The translations under genes were made by a program, and so were the position numbers. From Variovorax sp037204085 (GTDB lineage: Bacteria; Pseudomonadota; Gammaproteobacteria; Burkholderiales; Burkholderiaceae_C): 64,000 nt of DNA. The notes under the pieces were generated by a model. The model worked only from the letters and a program-made list of their open reading frames with translations. It had not been told where the DNA came from and did not search any database. Of this stretch, positions 8,950 through 16,743 are shown one piece after another; within the stretch, counting starts at the first letter, position 1; each line of letters begins with the position of its first letter. The stretch lies in the NCBI RefSeq assembly GCF_037204085.1, contig NZ_JBBCBW010000007.1, forward strand, positions 203,561 through 267,560. The letters are read 5' to 3'.

Positions 8950-9774
8950 TCAGCCCAGCAGCTCGGGTTCCGCTTCGACGAGGCCTTGATAAAGGCTGTC
9001 GAAGGAATGGATGGCCCCCTCCGGGCCGCCGATCTGGCTGTGGGTGTGACGCGCCGTGGCTTCGTCGATGGGCTGCGGCTTGCCGGCGGCTTCGGCCAGC
9101 AGTTGCGTGTGGCAGGCGTTGTCGAGCGCGATGTACCACCACGCAGCAGACTCCACCGTGGGGCCCGCCGTCAGGATGCCGTGGTTCTTGAGAATGGCGC
9201 CCTTCTTGTCGCCCAGTGCCTGTGCAATGCGGTCGCCCTCGCTGGTGTCGACCACCATGCCGGTGAAGTCGTCGAACAGCGCCACGTCTTCGTGGAAAAC
9301 GCAGCTGTCTTGCGTGAGGGTGTCCAGCTTGCGGCCCAGCGTGGACCACGCCTTGCCGTAGGTCGAATGGGTGTGGGCCGCGGCAACGATCTTCGGGTTG
9401 TGCTCGTGGATGGCGGCGTGAATGGCAAAGGCGGCCTTGTTGAGCGGCCTGTCGCCGATCACGGTCTCGCCTTTCGAGTTGACCAGCAGCAGGTCGGACA
9501 CCTTGATGCGCGAGAAATGAATGCCCAGCGGGTTGACCCAGAAGTGATCGGTGAGCTCCGGATCGCGCGCGGTGATGTGGCCCGCAAGGCCCTGCGCAAA
9601 GCCGAAGCGCGCGAACAAGCGGAAGGCACCTGCCAGGCGTTCCTGCCGGTGGCGGCGCTCGGCCTGCACGCTGGTGCGCGGCGGGATGGGGTCGAACCAG
9701 TATTTTTGCTGCGGGTTCGGGTTGCGCCGCAGCGCGAAGCCGGCGTCCCAGTCGATCGACAGAACTGCACTCAT
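8950..9774 (-). CDS. Class II aldolase/adducin family protein
   Basis: 274 residues. The class II aldolase fold is shown by GHITARDPELTDHFWVNPLG (zinc/phosphate region), AAAHTHSTYGKAWS with the metal-binding H-x-H, and ILKNHGILTAGPTVESA. Family members are zinc enzymes (fuculose-phosphate aldolase, methylthioribulose-phosphate dehydratase) or catalytically uncertain relatives. In a sulfur scavenging operon a role in cleaving or dehydrating a sulfur-containing carbon skeleton is possible but not shown. GAGGAAA lies just upstream of the ATG. It is followed 25 bp downstream by SBP B. Confidence 0.85.
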   Translation of the reverse strand: MSAVLSIDWDAGFALRRNPNPQQKYWFDPIPPRTSVQAERRHRQERLAGAFRLFARFGFAQGLAGHITARDPELTDHFWVNPLGIHFSRIKVSDLLLVNSKGETVIGDRPLNKAAFAIHAAIHEHNPKIVAAAHTHSTYGKAWSTLGRKLDTLTQDSCVFHEDVALFDDFTGMVVDTSEGDRIAQALGDKKGAILKNHGILTAGPTVESAAWWYIALDNACHTQLLAEAAGKPQPIDEATARHTHSQIGGPEGAIHSFDSLYQGLVEAEPELLG

Positions 9775-9802
9775 AAAAGATTTCCTCGTGTTGGGTATTG
9801 CT

Positions 9803-9911
9803 CCTTCACCCTCTGGGGGAAGGCTGGGATGGGGGCGGTCGGCGCTTGCAGGGCTGCGGCGTCGTGAAGGCCGTCAGCCCCCACCCCTGCCCTCCCCCAG
9901 AGGGGGAGGGA
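9803..9911. repeat. BIME-like pair of inverted REP elements
   Basis: Two units of about 34 bp in opposite orientation: CCTTCACCCTCTGGGGGAAG... (9803-9836) and ...CCCTCCCCCAGAGGGGGAGG (9877-9911), separated by about 40 bp. The second holds a perfect 9+3+9 hairpin (CCCTCCCCC/GGGGGAGGG). The pair lies between the LLM gene and the aldolase gene. Confidence 0.8.
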
Positions 9912-9921
9912 GAAAGTCAGG

Positions 9922-11031
9922 TCATGCGGCTTTGCGTTGAGACTGCAGGCGCTGGGCCACCAACTCGCGCGTGCGCGGAATCAGCTCGCGCCCATAGTCC
10001 GTCGCATCCTCCAGCGGATCGAAGCCGCGGATCAGGAAGGTGGTCACGCCCAGGTCGTAGTAGTCGAGCAGCGCATCGGCCACCTGCTCGGGCGTGCCGA
10101 CGAGCGCCGTGCTGTTTGAGCGGCCGCCGATCTCCTGCGCCACCGCAGTCCACAACCGCTTGTCGAGCCGCGTGCCCTTCTCGGCCGCGGCCAGCAGGCG
10201 CTTGGCGCCTTCGCTCTGCTGCGGCCCTCCTCGGTTGTAGCCCTGCACCACGCGCAGGCGTTTCGTCTCGGCCAGGATGTTGTCCGCACGCGCCCATGCG
10301 GCCTCTTCAGTCTCCGCCAGGATCGGCCGGAACGACACCGAGAAGCCCACGTTGCGCCCATGCTTCGCAGCTTCGGCGCGAACGCGCGTGGTGAGCTCGC
10401 GCGCCTGATCGAGCGATTCGCCCCACAGCGCATACACGTCGGCGTACTTGCCGGCCACGGGAATCGCAGCCTCCGAGGCTCCGCCAAAATACACCGGCAC
10501 ATGCGGCTTGCCGTTGTGCGTCTGCACCGGCTTCACTTCCGAGAATGCGTTCTGGAAGCGATAGTGCGCGCCCTCGTGGTCGAAGGGCTTCTCGCTGGTC
10601 CACACCTTGTGCAGCACCTCCAGGTATTCGTCGGTGCGCGCATAGCGCTGGTCATGGTCGAGCCAGTCGCCGTCGCGGCGCTGTTCCTCGTCGGAGCCGC
10701 CCGAGATGTAGTGCACGCCAAGCCGGCCGCCGCTGAACTGGTCGAGCGAGGCGAACTGCCGCGCAGCCAACGTGGGCGCGACGAAGCCGGGGCGATGCGC
10801 GAGCATGAAATGGATGCGCTCAGTGACCGAGGCGGCGTAGGCCACCGTCAGCGTGGCGTCGGGGCTGGTGGAATGGTGCGGCACCAGCACGCGGTCGAAG
10901 CCTGCGTGCTCGTGCGCCTGCGCAAAGGCGCGCACATAGTCGCGGTCGATCGCGGGGCCCTTGGCGGCATGGATCTCCGAGACCTTCTGGCCCTGGATCA
11001 TGCCGATGAATTCAACGTCGTTCTGGCTCAT
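9922..11031 (-). CDS. LLM-class FMN-dependent monooxygenase, alkanesulfonate monooxygenase-like
   Basis: 369 residues of the bacterial-luciferase-like fold. Visible landmarks are FDRVLVPHHSTSPDATLTVA, the LAHRPGFVAPTLAARQFASL strand-helix, SGGRLGVHYISGGS and a late STALVGTPEQVADALL. This is the SsuD/MsuD/SfnG group: reduced FMN plus O2 cleave a C-S bond, releasing sulfite and an aldehyde. A dedicated FMN reductase was not seen in the window, so reduced flavin must come from elsewhere. The gene sits between SBP C and the aldolase in the same leftward unit, supporting desulfonation as the operon's task. Confidence 0.9.
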   Translation of the reverse strand: MSQNDVEFIGMIQGQKVSEIHAAKGPAIDRDYVRAFAQAHEHAGFDRVLVPHHSTSPDATLTVAYAASVTERIHFMLAHRPGFVAPTLAARQFASLDQFSGGRLGVHYISGGSDEEQRRDGDWLDHDQRYARTDEYLEVLHKVWTSEKPFDHEGAHYRFQNAFSEVKPVQTHNGKPHVPVYFGGASEAAIPVAGKYADVYALWGESLDQARELTTRVRAEAAKHGRNVGFSVSFRPILAETEEAAWARADNILAETKRLRVVQGYNRGGPQQSEGAKRLLAAAEKGTRLDKRLWTAVAQEIGGRSNSTALVGTPEQVADALLDYYDLGVTTFLIRGFDPLEDATDYGRELIPRTRELVAQRLQSQRKAA

Positions 11032-11066
11032 GGTGTCCTCGTGTTTTCAGGTGGATGCGTGGTTGT

Positions 11067-12071
11067 TCAGGCGGCAGGCAGGCGCAGCACGCTTTCGAAG
11101 CTGCGGTCCCACAGGGGCTTCACGTCGGCGGGGCCGTCGAGCACGCCGATCTTCAGGAAGGTGTCGGCCACCTGCTGGTGGCTGCGCACCACGGCGTCGG
11201 TGACGGGGCCCAGGCTGTAGTCGCCGCTGCGGCCGTTAAAGAGCTCGACCAGGTCGCCGACGGGCACGCGCGTCTCGGCCGACTGCGCGCGCGCATAGGC
11301 CAGGAAGTTGCCGTTGATCCATGCGAAGGAGCGCTGCAGGCGCTGCAGCAGGTCGCTCAGTGCCGCACGGCGCAGCGCATCGTCCAGCGCGCGCGGGTTG
11401 GCGTAGATGGGAAAGTTGCCCGAGAGGTAACCCACGCCGGTCTTGATGGTGCGCGCGCCGTACTGCGTGCGCGCCAGCTGGCCGTTGTAGCCGTAGATGG
11501 CCCATGCATCGAGATCGCCGCGCGCAAAGGCCGACAGGCCATCCGCCGGCGTCAGGCTCACGGCCTGGATGTCGCTGAACGAGAGCCCCGCCTCGGCCAG
11601 TTGCCTGGCCAGGTAGTAGTGCGAAGTGGTGGCGCGCACATAGCCGACGCGCTTACCCTTGAAGTCGGCAATGCTGCGGATCGGCGAATCCTTGCGCGCC
11701 AGCGTGGCCTGATTGTTCAGGTCTTCATGCGTTACGGCGACCAGCTTCACGCTGGATTTCTGGCGCGCGGCGAACACCGGCGGAATTTCGCTGCCCGAGC
11801 CCAGGTCGAGCGCGTCGCCGTTGATGGCCTCGATGTGCAGCACGCCGTTGTTCAGCTCGCGCCAGTCGACCTTGTAGGGCGTATCGGCCTGGCCCGAGGC
11901 CGTGAGCAGCGGCCGCCACAGGCCCTTGTACGTGCCCACGCGCAGGGTCACGCCGGAAAGGTCGCGCGCCGGTGCCGCGGCCCGTGCAGTGCCGGTTGCT
12001 GCAGCCATGGCGCTCCAGGCTGCGGCGGCCTGCAGCAGGCGGCGCCTATCGAGTGGGAATTCAGGTTTCAT
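11067..12071 (-). CDS. ABC transporter substrate-binding protein (SBP C)
   Basis: 334 residues from the ATG at 12071. The twin-arginine-like leader DRRRLLQAAAAWSA and a TARA/AAA processing region are followed by LRVGTYKGLWRPLL and later DFKGKRVGYVRATTSHYYL and GDLDAWAIYGYNG, an SsuA-like periplasmic binding fold. An in-frame ATG at 12128 would give 19 more residues before the leader and is less likely. It is the first gene of the leftward sulfur operon, divergent from the SfnB-like gene, with 109 bp between the two starts. Confidence 0.87.
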   Translation of the reverse strand: MKPEFPLDRRRLLQAAAAWSAMAAATGTARAAAPARDLSGVTLRVGTYKGLWRPLLTASGQADTPYKVDWRELNNGVLHIEAINGDALDLGSGSEIPPVFAARQKSSVKLVAVTHEDLNNQATLARKDSPIRSIADFKGKRVGYVRATTSHYYLARQLAEAGLSFSDIQAVSLTPADGLSAFARGDLDAWAIYGYNGQLARTQYGARTIKTGVGYLSGNFPIYANPRALDDALRRAALSDLLQRLQRSFAWINGNFLAYARAQSAETRVPVGDLVELFNGRSGDYSLGPVTDAVVRSHQQVADTFLKIGVLDGPADVKPLWDRSFESVLRLPAA

Positions 12072-12180
12072 GCCCCGGACCGTACCGGCGCACACGACAA
12101 AAGCGAACGCAGAAAAACGAGTTTGCATATGCGGGATGCGTCGTTTCCGCCGCGGCACGGGGCCGGTACTGTGCGCAACC
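12072..12180. promoter_or_regulatory. Divergent control region of the two sulfur operons
   Basis: The 109 bp between SBP C and the SfnB-like gene must hold both promoters. It contains a perfect 8-bp inverted repeat, GTACCGGC at 12082-12089 and GCCGGTAC at 12162-12169. A GCATATGC palindrome (12125-12132) lies near the middle. No convincing -24/-12 (sigma-54) element was found on either strand, although SfnB genes in Pseudomonas are sigma-54 dependent. Operator function is an inference from symmetry alone. Confidence 0.4.
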
Positions 12181-13425
12181 ATGAGTGCACTCCCCTTGCG
12201 CCGCCCGCCGGCCATCCATGAAGACCCCACGCCTACTGTCGCCCCGGCCGGAGTCGACACTGCCCTTCTCGCGCGCCTGTCGGCCCAGTTCGCCGCCACC
12301 GCGGCCGACCACGACCGGAGCGGCGCCTTTCCGCGCCAGAACTTCGAGGTGCTGCAATCGAACGGCTTCATCGGCCTGGTGGCGCCCGCGGCGTACGGCG
12401 GCGGCGGTGCCACGTTGGCAATGGCGCGTCGCGTGATTGCGGCCGTGGCACGCGGCGAACCCGCCACCGCGTTGATCCTGACGATGACCTACCTGCAGCA
12501 CCATGCGCTCGCACGCAGCGACAGCCGCTGGCCACCGCACCTGCGCGAACGCGTGCTGCGCGACGCGGTAGAGCACGGCGCGCTCATCAATGCGCTGCGC
12601 GTGGAGCCCGCGCTCGGCTCGCCCGCGCGTGGCGGCCTTCCCGCAACTGTTGCCCGCCGCGACGGCAACGGCTGGAAGATCGACGGCCACAAGCTCTATA
12701 CAACCGGCATCGAGGGGCTCTCCTGGCTTGCGGTATGGACACGCACCGACGAGGCCGCGCCGCGCACCGGCGTGTTCCTGGTGCCGCGCCATGCGCCCGG
12801 CGTGCGCGTGATCGCAAGCTGGGACCACCTGGGCCTGCGGGCCTCGGGCAGCCATGAAGTGGTGTTCGAGAACGTCGCCATCGACCTTGACCACGCGGTC
12901 GACCTGCGCGCTCCGGCCGACTGGGCGCCGGACGCGGGCAGCCAGACCGACATTGACTCGCATGCCACGCAGCAGGCCTGGATGACCGTGCTGCTCGGCA
13001 GCCTGTACGACGCGGTAGCGCAGGCCGCCAACAATTGGTTGACCGGCTTCCTGAACCGGCGCGCACCCGGCAGCCTGGGCGCACCGCTTGCGAGCCTGCC
13101 GCGCGTGCAGGAGCATGTGGGAGAAATTGCCGCGCTGCTGCGCACCAACCGCGTGCTGCTCGACGATGCGGCCCGCGCCGTCGACGAAGGCCACGCGCAG
13201 CCCGCCACCGAGAGCGGGCTGCTCAAGTACACCGTGACAGGCAACGCGGTGCGCGCAGTCGAAATCGCGCTGCAACTGAGCGGCAACCACGGCCTCGCAC
13301 GGCAGAATCCGCTGGAGCGGCACCACCGCGACGTGCTGTGCAGCCGCATCCACACGCCGCAGAACGACGCCATATTGATTGCGGCGGGCGCGCGCGCACT
13401 GCAGTCCTCGGGAGCCGCCGCATGA
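12181..13425 (+). CDS. SfnB-like sulfur acquisition oxidoreductase (acyl-CoA dehydrogenase family)
   Basis: 414 residues with acyl-CoA-dehydrogenase architecture. There is an N-terminal helical domain (GFIGLVAPAAYGGGGATLAM), a middle beta domain (DGHKLYTTGIEGLSWLAVW) and a C-terminal helical bundle ending LQLSGNHGLARQNPLERHHR. This is the SfnB/DszC/monooxygenase-like branch rather than beta-oxidation enzymes, and its neighbours (sulfonate SBPs, LLM enzyme) fit a flavin-dependent role in organosulfur (for example dimethylsulfone or sulfonate) use. The ATG at 12181 is chosen because the frame upstream shares sequence with the divergent gene. It overlaps the next gene by ATGA. Confidence 0.8.
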   Translation: MSALPLRRPPAIHEDPTPTVAPAGVDTALLARLSAQFAATAADHDRSGAFPRQNFEVLQSNGFIGLVAPAAYGGGGATLAMARRVIAAVARGEPATALILTMTYLQHHALARSDSRWPPHLRERVLRDAVEHGALINALRVEPALGSPARGGLPATVARRDGNGWKIDGHKLYTTGIEGLSWLAVWTRTDEAAPRTGVFLVPRHAPGVRVIASWDHLGLRASGSHEVVFENVAIDLDHAVDLRAPADWAPDAGSQTDIDSHATQQAWMTVLLGSLYDAVAQAANNWLTGFLNRRAPGSLGAPLASLPRVQEHVGEIAALLRTNRVLLDDAARAVDEGHAQPATESGLLKYTVTGNAVRAVEIALQLSGNHGLARQNPLERHHRDVLCSRIHTPQNDAILIAAGARALQSSGAAA

Positions 13426-14405
13426 CCGACCTTCTCTTCTCCAGGGCTTCGCGCCGCAACTGGCTCAAGCAGGGCACCGCACTCGCACTGGCGGCTGCCG
13501 GCCCCATGCGCGCCTTTGCGCAGCAGCCGCAGATCACGCTGGTGCTCGGCGACCAGGCCGGAGGCCTGCGCGCCCTCTTCGAGGCATCGAAGGCGCTCGA
13601 CGACGCGCCCTTCGCCTACCGCTGGGCCAACTTCCAGGGTGCCGCGCCGCTGTTCGAAGCGCAGCGCAGCGCGGCGGTGGACACCGCGGTGGCCGGCGAC
13701 TTGCCGGTGCTTGCCGCGGCCGTCGGCCGCACGCCGCTGAAGATCGTCGCCACGCGCGTGGGCAAGGCGGATGCGCTGGGCATTGTGGTGCAGCCCGATT
13801 CACCCTTGCGCAACGTGGCCGACCTGCGCGGCAAGACGGTCATCGTTTCGTCCGCGCGCGGAAGCATCTCGCAATACCAGCTGTACGGCGCGCTCGAAGA
13901 AGCCGGCGTGCCGCGCAGCGAGGTCACGGTGAAGTTCGTGCTGCCCACCGATGCGGCCGCGGCCTTTGCTTCGAAACAGATCGATGCCTGGGCCGTGTTC
14001 GACCCCTACTACACCATCGCGCTGCAGCAAGGCGGGCGCATCTTGCGCGACGGGCGCGGCATCAACACGGCCCTGGGCTTCATCACCGCCAGCGAGCCTT
14101 CGCTGGCCGATCCGGCCAAGCGCATTGCCATCGTTCAGTTTCTCGACCGGCTGGCGCGTGCCGGCGAATGGGCGCTGGCCAACCCGGAGGCGTATGCGCA
14201 GGCCTACAGCAAGCTCACGCGGTTGCCGATCGAATCGGCGCGCATCATCACCGCGCGTGCCTCGGTCACGGGCCGGCCGGTGGCCGAAGCCGACATCGTC
14301 GCACTGCAGGCAGTGGCCGACCGCTCCGCGCGCGACGGCATCCTGCCGGTGCGCGTGGACGTGCGCGCCATCACCGATGCGCAGCTCTGGAAACGGCCGG
14401 CATGA
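13422..14405 (+). CDS. Sulfonate-type ABC transporter substrate-binding protein (SBP D)
   Basis: 327 residues. The leader is SRRNWLKQGTALALAAAG with signal-type features, then a processing region near AFAQQ. The mature N-terminus ITLVLGDQAGGLRALFEASK parallels SBP A (GDQ-x-GGLRALxEA). Later DLRGKTVIVSSARGSISQY and IDAWAVFDPYY are the NMT1/SsuA family positions. Start and stop overlap both neighbours (ATGA at each junction), so it is translated as part of a four-gene coupled unit. No permease or ATPase lies in this operon; it probably feeds the transporter encoded divergently. Confidence 0.87.
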   Translation: MTDLLFSRASRRNWLKQGTALALAAAGPMRAFAQQPQITLVLGDQAGGLRALFEASKALDDAPFAYRWANFQGAAPLFEAQRSAAVDTAVAGDLPVLAAAVGRTPLKIVATRVGKADALGIVVQPDSPLRNVADLRGKTVIVSSARGSISQYQLYGALEEAGVPRSEVTVKFVLPTDAAAAFASKQIDAWAVFDPYYTIALQQGGRILRDGRGINTALGFITASEPSLADPAKRIAIVQFLDRLARAGEWALANPEAYAQAYSKLTRLPIESARIITARASVTGRPVAEADIVALQAVADRSARDGILPVRVDVRAITDAQLWKRPA

Positions 14406-15022
14406 CGGCACCCGAGGTTGCCACCATCGCGCCGCTGCGCGAATTCGTCGGCGCGTTCGGCCGGCTGCTCGACAGCGCACCCGACGAGCCGCGCATTCTT
14501 TCCGAAGGTCGCACGCTGCTTCGCACACTGGTCGCGCGAGATGACTGGCTGCCCGATGCCTTCGCGCAACCCGACCCGGTGCACTACCGGCAGTTTCTGC
14601 TGCATGCCGACAGCACCGAACGCTTTTCGGTCGTGAGCTTCGTGTGGGGGCCGGGGCAAGCCACGCCGGTGCATGACCACACCGTGTGGGGCCTGATCGG
14701 CATGTTGCGCGGCGCCGAATACAGCCAGGGTTACGCGATTGGCGGTGACGGCCGGGCCCGGCCGCAGGGCGAGGCCGTGCGGCTCGACGCCGGCGATGTC
14801 GAAGCCGTGTCGCCCACCGTGGGCGACCTGCATCGCGTGCACAACGCGCACGATGACCGCGTCTCCATCAGCATTCACGTGTACGGCGCCAACATCGGCG
14901 CCGTGCAGCGTCATACTTACCCTGCAGAGGGCGGACGCAAGCCCTTCGTTTCAGGTTACTCCAATACGCTTCTTCCCAACCTGTGGGACCGCTCCGCCGA
15001 ACTCCGATCGACATTCGCATGA
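14402..15022 (+). CDS. Cysteine dioxygenase-like cupin (predicted thiol dioxygenase)
   Basis: 206 residues with a single cupin barrel. The iron ligands expected for thiol dioxygenases are visible as H91 and H93 in PVHDHTVWGL and H147 in GDLHRVHNAH (H144 is an alternative). E106 follows in LRGAEYSQ, so both cupin motifs are intact. The family oxidises thiols such as cysteine or 3-mercaptopropionate to sulfinates with O2 and Fe(II). The true substrate here is unknown. It is coupled by ATGA overlaps to SBP D and to the rhodanese, suggesting a linked thiol-to-sulfite or sulfane-sulfur route. Confidence 0.82.
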   Translation: MTAPEVATIAPLREFVGAFGRLLDSAPDEPRILSEGRTLLRTLVARDDWLPDAFAQPDPVHYRQFLLHADSTERFSVVSFVWGPGQATPVHDHTVWGLIGMLRGAEYSQGYAIGGDGRARPQGEAVRLDAGDVEAVSPTVGDLHRVHNAHDDRVSISIHVYGANIGAVQRHTYPAEGGRKPFVSGYSNTLLPNLWDRSAELRSTFA

Positions 15023-16647
15023 CAAGCACCACCGCCTTTCCCCTGCTGCCCTTTGCCGCCGTGCGCGCGCGCCTGCTTGCACGCGAAGAAGAAACCGCGC
15101 TGCTAGACGTGCGCGAGGAAGATCCCTTCGCGCAGGAGCATCCGCTGTGGGCCGCCAACCTGCCGCTCTCGCGCATCGAGATCGAGGCCTGGCGGCGCAT
15201 TCCGCGGCGCAGCACCTTCATCGTGCTCTACGGTACGCACGACGGCATCGACCTGGCACCGCTCGCCGCACGAACGCTGGACGCGCTCGGCTACACGAAC
15301 GTGCACCTGCTCGAAGGCGGCCTCGAAGGCTGGCGCGCGGCCGGCGGTGAGCTGTTTCGCGACGTGAACGTGCCGAGCAAGTCTTTCGGCGAACTTGTGG
15401 AGCACGAGCGGCACACGCCATCGCTTTCCGCGCCCGAAGTGAAGGCACTGGTCGAGGGCAAGGCCAACGTGGTGGTGCTCGACGCGCGCCGCTTCGACGA
15501 ATACCAGACCATGAGCATTCCCTCGGCCACCAGCGTGCCCGGCGCGGAGCTGGTGCTGCGCGTGCGGGAGCTCGCGCCCGACCCCACCACGCAGGTGATC
15601 GTCAATTGCGCGGGCCGCACGCGCAGCATCATCGGCACGCAGTCGCTGGTGAACGCGGGCATTCCGAACCCGGTGGCCGCCCTGCGCAACGGCACCATCG
15701 GCTGGAAGCTCGCAGGGCAGGTGCTCGACCATGGCGCGAGCCGCCGCGCGCCCGGCGCGGTGTCCGATGCGCACCGCGCACAGGCCGAGGCCACTGCGCG
15801 CCGCGTGGCGGACAAGGCCGGCGTACGGCGCATCGCGCTCGACGCGCTGCACACGCTCGAAGCCCCTGAGCGCACGCTGTACCGCTTCGACGTGCGCACG
15901 CCCGAGGAATACGAGGCCGGCCACCTGCCCGGCTTTGCGAGCGCACCCGGCGGTCAGCTGGTGCAGGAAACCGATCACCAGGTGCCGGTGCGCGGCGCGC
16001 GCATCGTGCTGGCGGACGACGACGGCGTTCGCGCATCGATGAGCGCGTCGTGGCTCGCGCAGATGGGCTGGGAGGTGTATGTGCCCGATGCGGTGCCCGC
16101 GGCCTCGTCGTTCACCGAGACCGGGTCGCCTGCACCTGTCTATCCGCCCATCGCCGCCGCCGTCGCGGAGGTCGAGCCCAAGGCTCTGGCAGCGCTGATG
16201 GCACAGCCCGGCACCGCGGTGATAGACGTGACCACCAGCGCCAACTACGTGAAGCGGCACATTCCCGGCGCCTGGTATGCCATTCGCGCGCAGTTGCCGC
16301 AGGCCATAGGCACTGCAATTCCACCATCGCAGCGCTATGTGCTCACCTGCGGCAGCAGCCTGCTCGCGCGCTATGCCGCGGCCGACCTGCGCACCTTGCT
16401 CGATGCGCGCGGCCAGAGCGATGTGGAAGTGCTGGTGCTGGCGGGCGGCAACGCGGCGTGGTTTGCCGCGGGCCTGGAGGCCGAGTCAGGCGAGACGCGA
16501 CTGGCCACGCCCCGCACCGACCGCTATCGCCGCCCCTACGAAGGCACGGATGCGCCCGCCGAAGCAATGCAGGCGTATCTGGATTGGGAATTCGGGCTGG
16601 TGGCACAACTGGCGCGCGACGGCACGCATCACTTTCACGTGATCTGA
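15019..16647 (+). CDS. Four-domain rhodanese-type sulfurtransferase
   Basis: 542 residues made of four rhodanese-like modules (about 1-115, 130-240, 265-360, 380-490) and a short tail. The catalytic-loop cysteine is present in module 2 (C197 in VIVNCAGRTRS) and at the equivalent site in module 4 (C444 in YVLTCGSSLLA). In module 1 that position is occupied by tyrosine (Y71, IVLYGTHDG) and in module 3 by A/D (332-333, IVLADDDGVRAS). It therefore alternates inactive and active modules. Rhodaneses move sulfane sulfur between donors such as thiosulfate and acceptors; no signal peptide is seen, so it is cytoplasmic. Last gene of the coupled operon, followed by a terminator. Confidence 0.85.
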   Translation: MTSTTAFPLLPFAAVRARLLAREEETALLDVREEDPFAQEHPLWAANLPLSRIEIEAWRRIPRRSTFIVLYGTHDGIDLAPLAARTLDALGYTNVHLLEGGLEGWRAAGGELFRDVNVPSKSFGELVEHERHTPSLSAPEVKALVEGKANVVVLDARRFDEYQTMSIPSATSVPGAELVLRVRELAPDPTTQVIVNCAGRTRSIIGTQSLVNAGIPNPVAALRNGTIGWKLAGQVLDHGASRRAPGAVSDAHRAQAEATARRVADKAGVRRIALDALHTLEAPERTLYRFDVRTPEEYEAGHLPGFASAPGGQLVQETDHQVPVRGARIVLADDDGVRASMSASWLAQMGWEVYVPDAVPAASSFTETGSPAPVYPPIAAAVAEVEPKALAALMAQPGTAVIDVTTSANYVKRHIPGAWYAIRAQLPQAIGTAIPPSQRYVLTCGSSLLARYAAADLRTLLDARGQSDVEVLVLAGGNAAWFAAGLEAESGETRLATPRTDRYRRPYEGTDAPAEAMQAYLDWEFGLVAQLARDGTHHFHVI

Positions 16648-16675
16648 CCATTTCGCACCGCCTATTGGCCCAAAG

Positions 16676-16703
16676 AAAAAAGCCGACATTCGCCGGCTTT
16701 TTT
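16676..16703. terminator. Bidirectional rho-independent terminator
   Basis: The inverted repeat AAAAAAGCCG (16676-16685) / CGGCTTTTTT (16694-16703) has an 8-nt loop and T-runs on both strands. It lies between the convergent rhodanese and rhlE genes and can serve both. Confidence 0.85.
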
Positions 16704-16743
16704 GTGGACGGGAAACCTCGCCGAAGCAGGCCCTCGAGCCTCG

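Noticed and set aside
12072..12180. A sigma-54 promoter for the SfnB-like gene
   Set aside because: Expected from Pseudomonas, but no GG-N10-GC pair with the right context was found on either strand.
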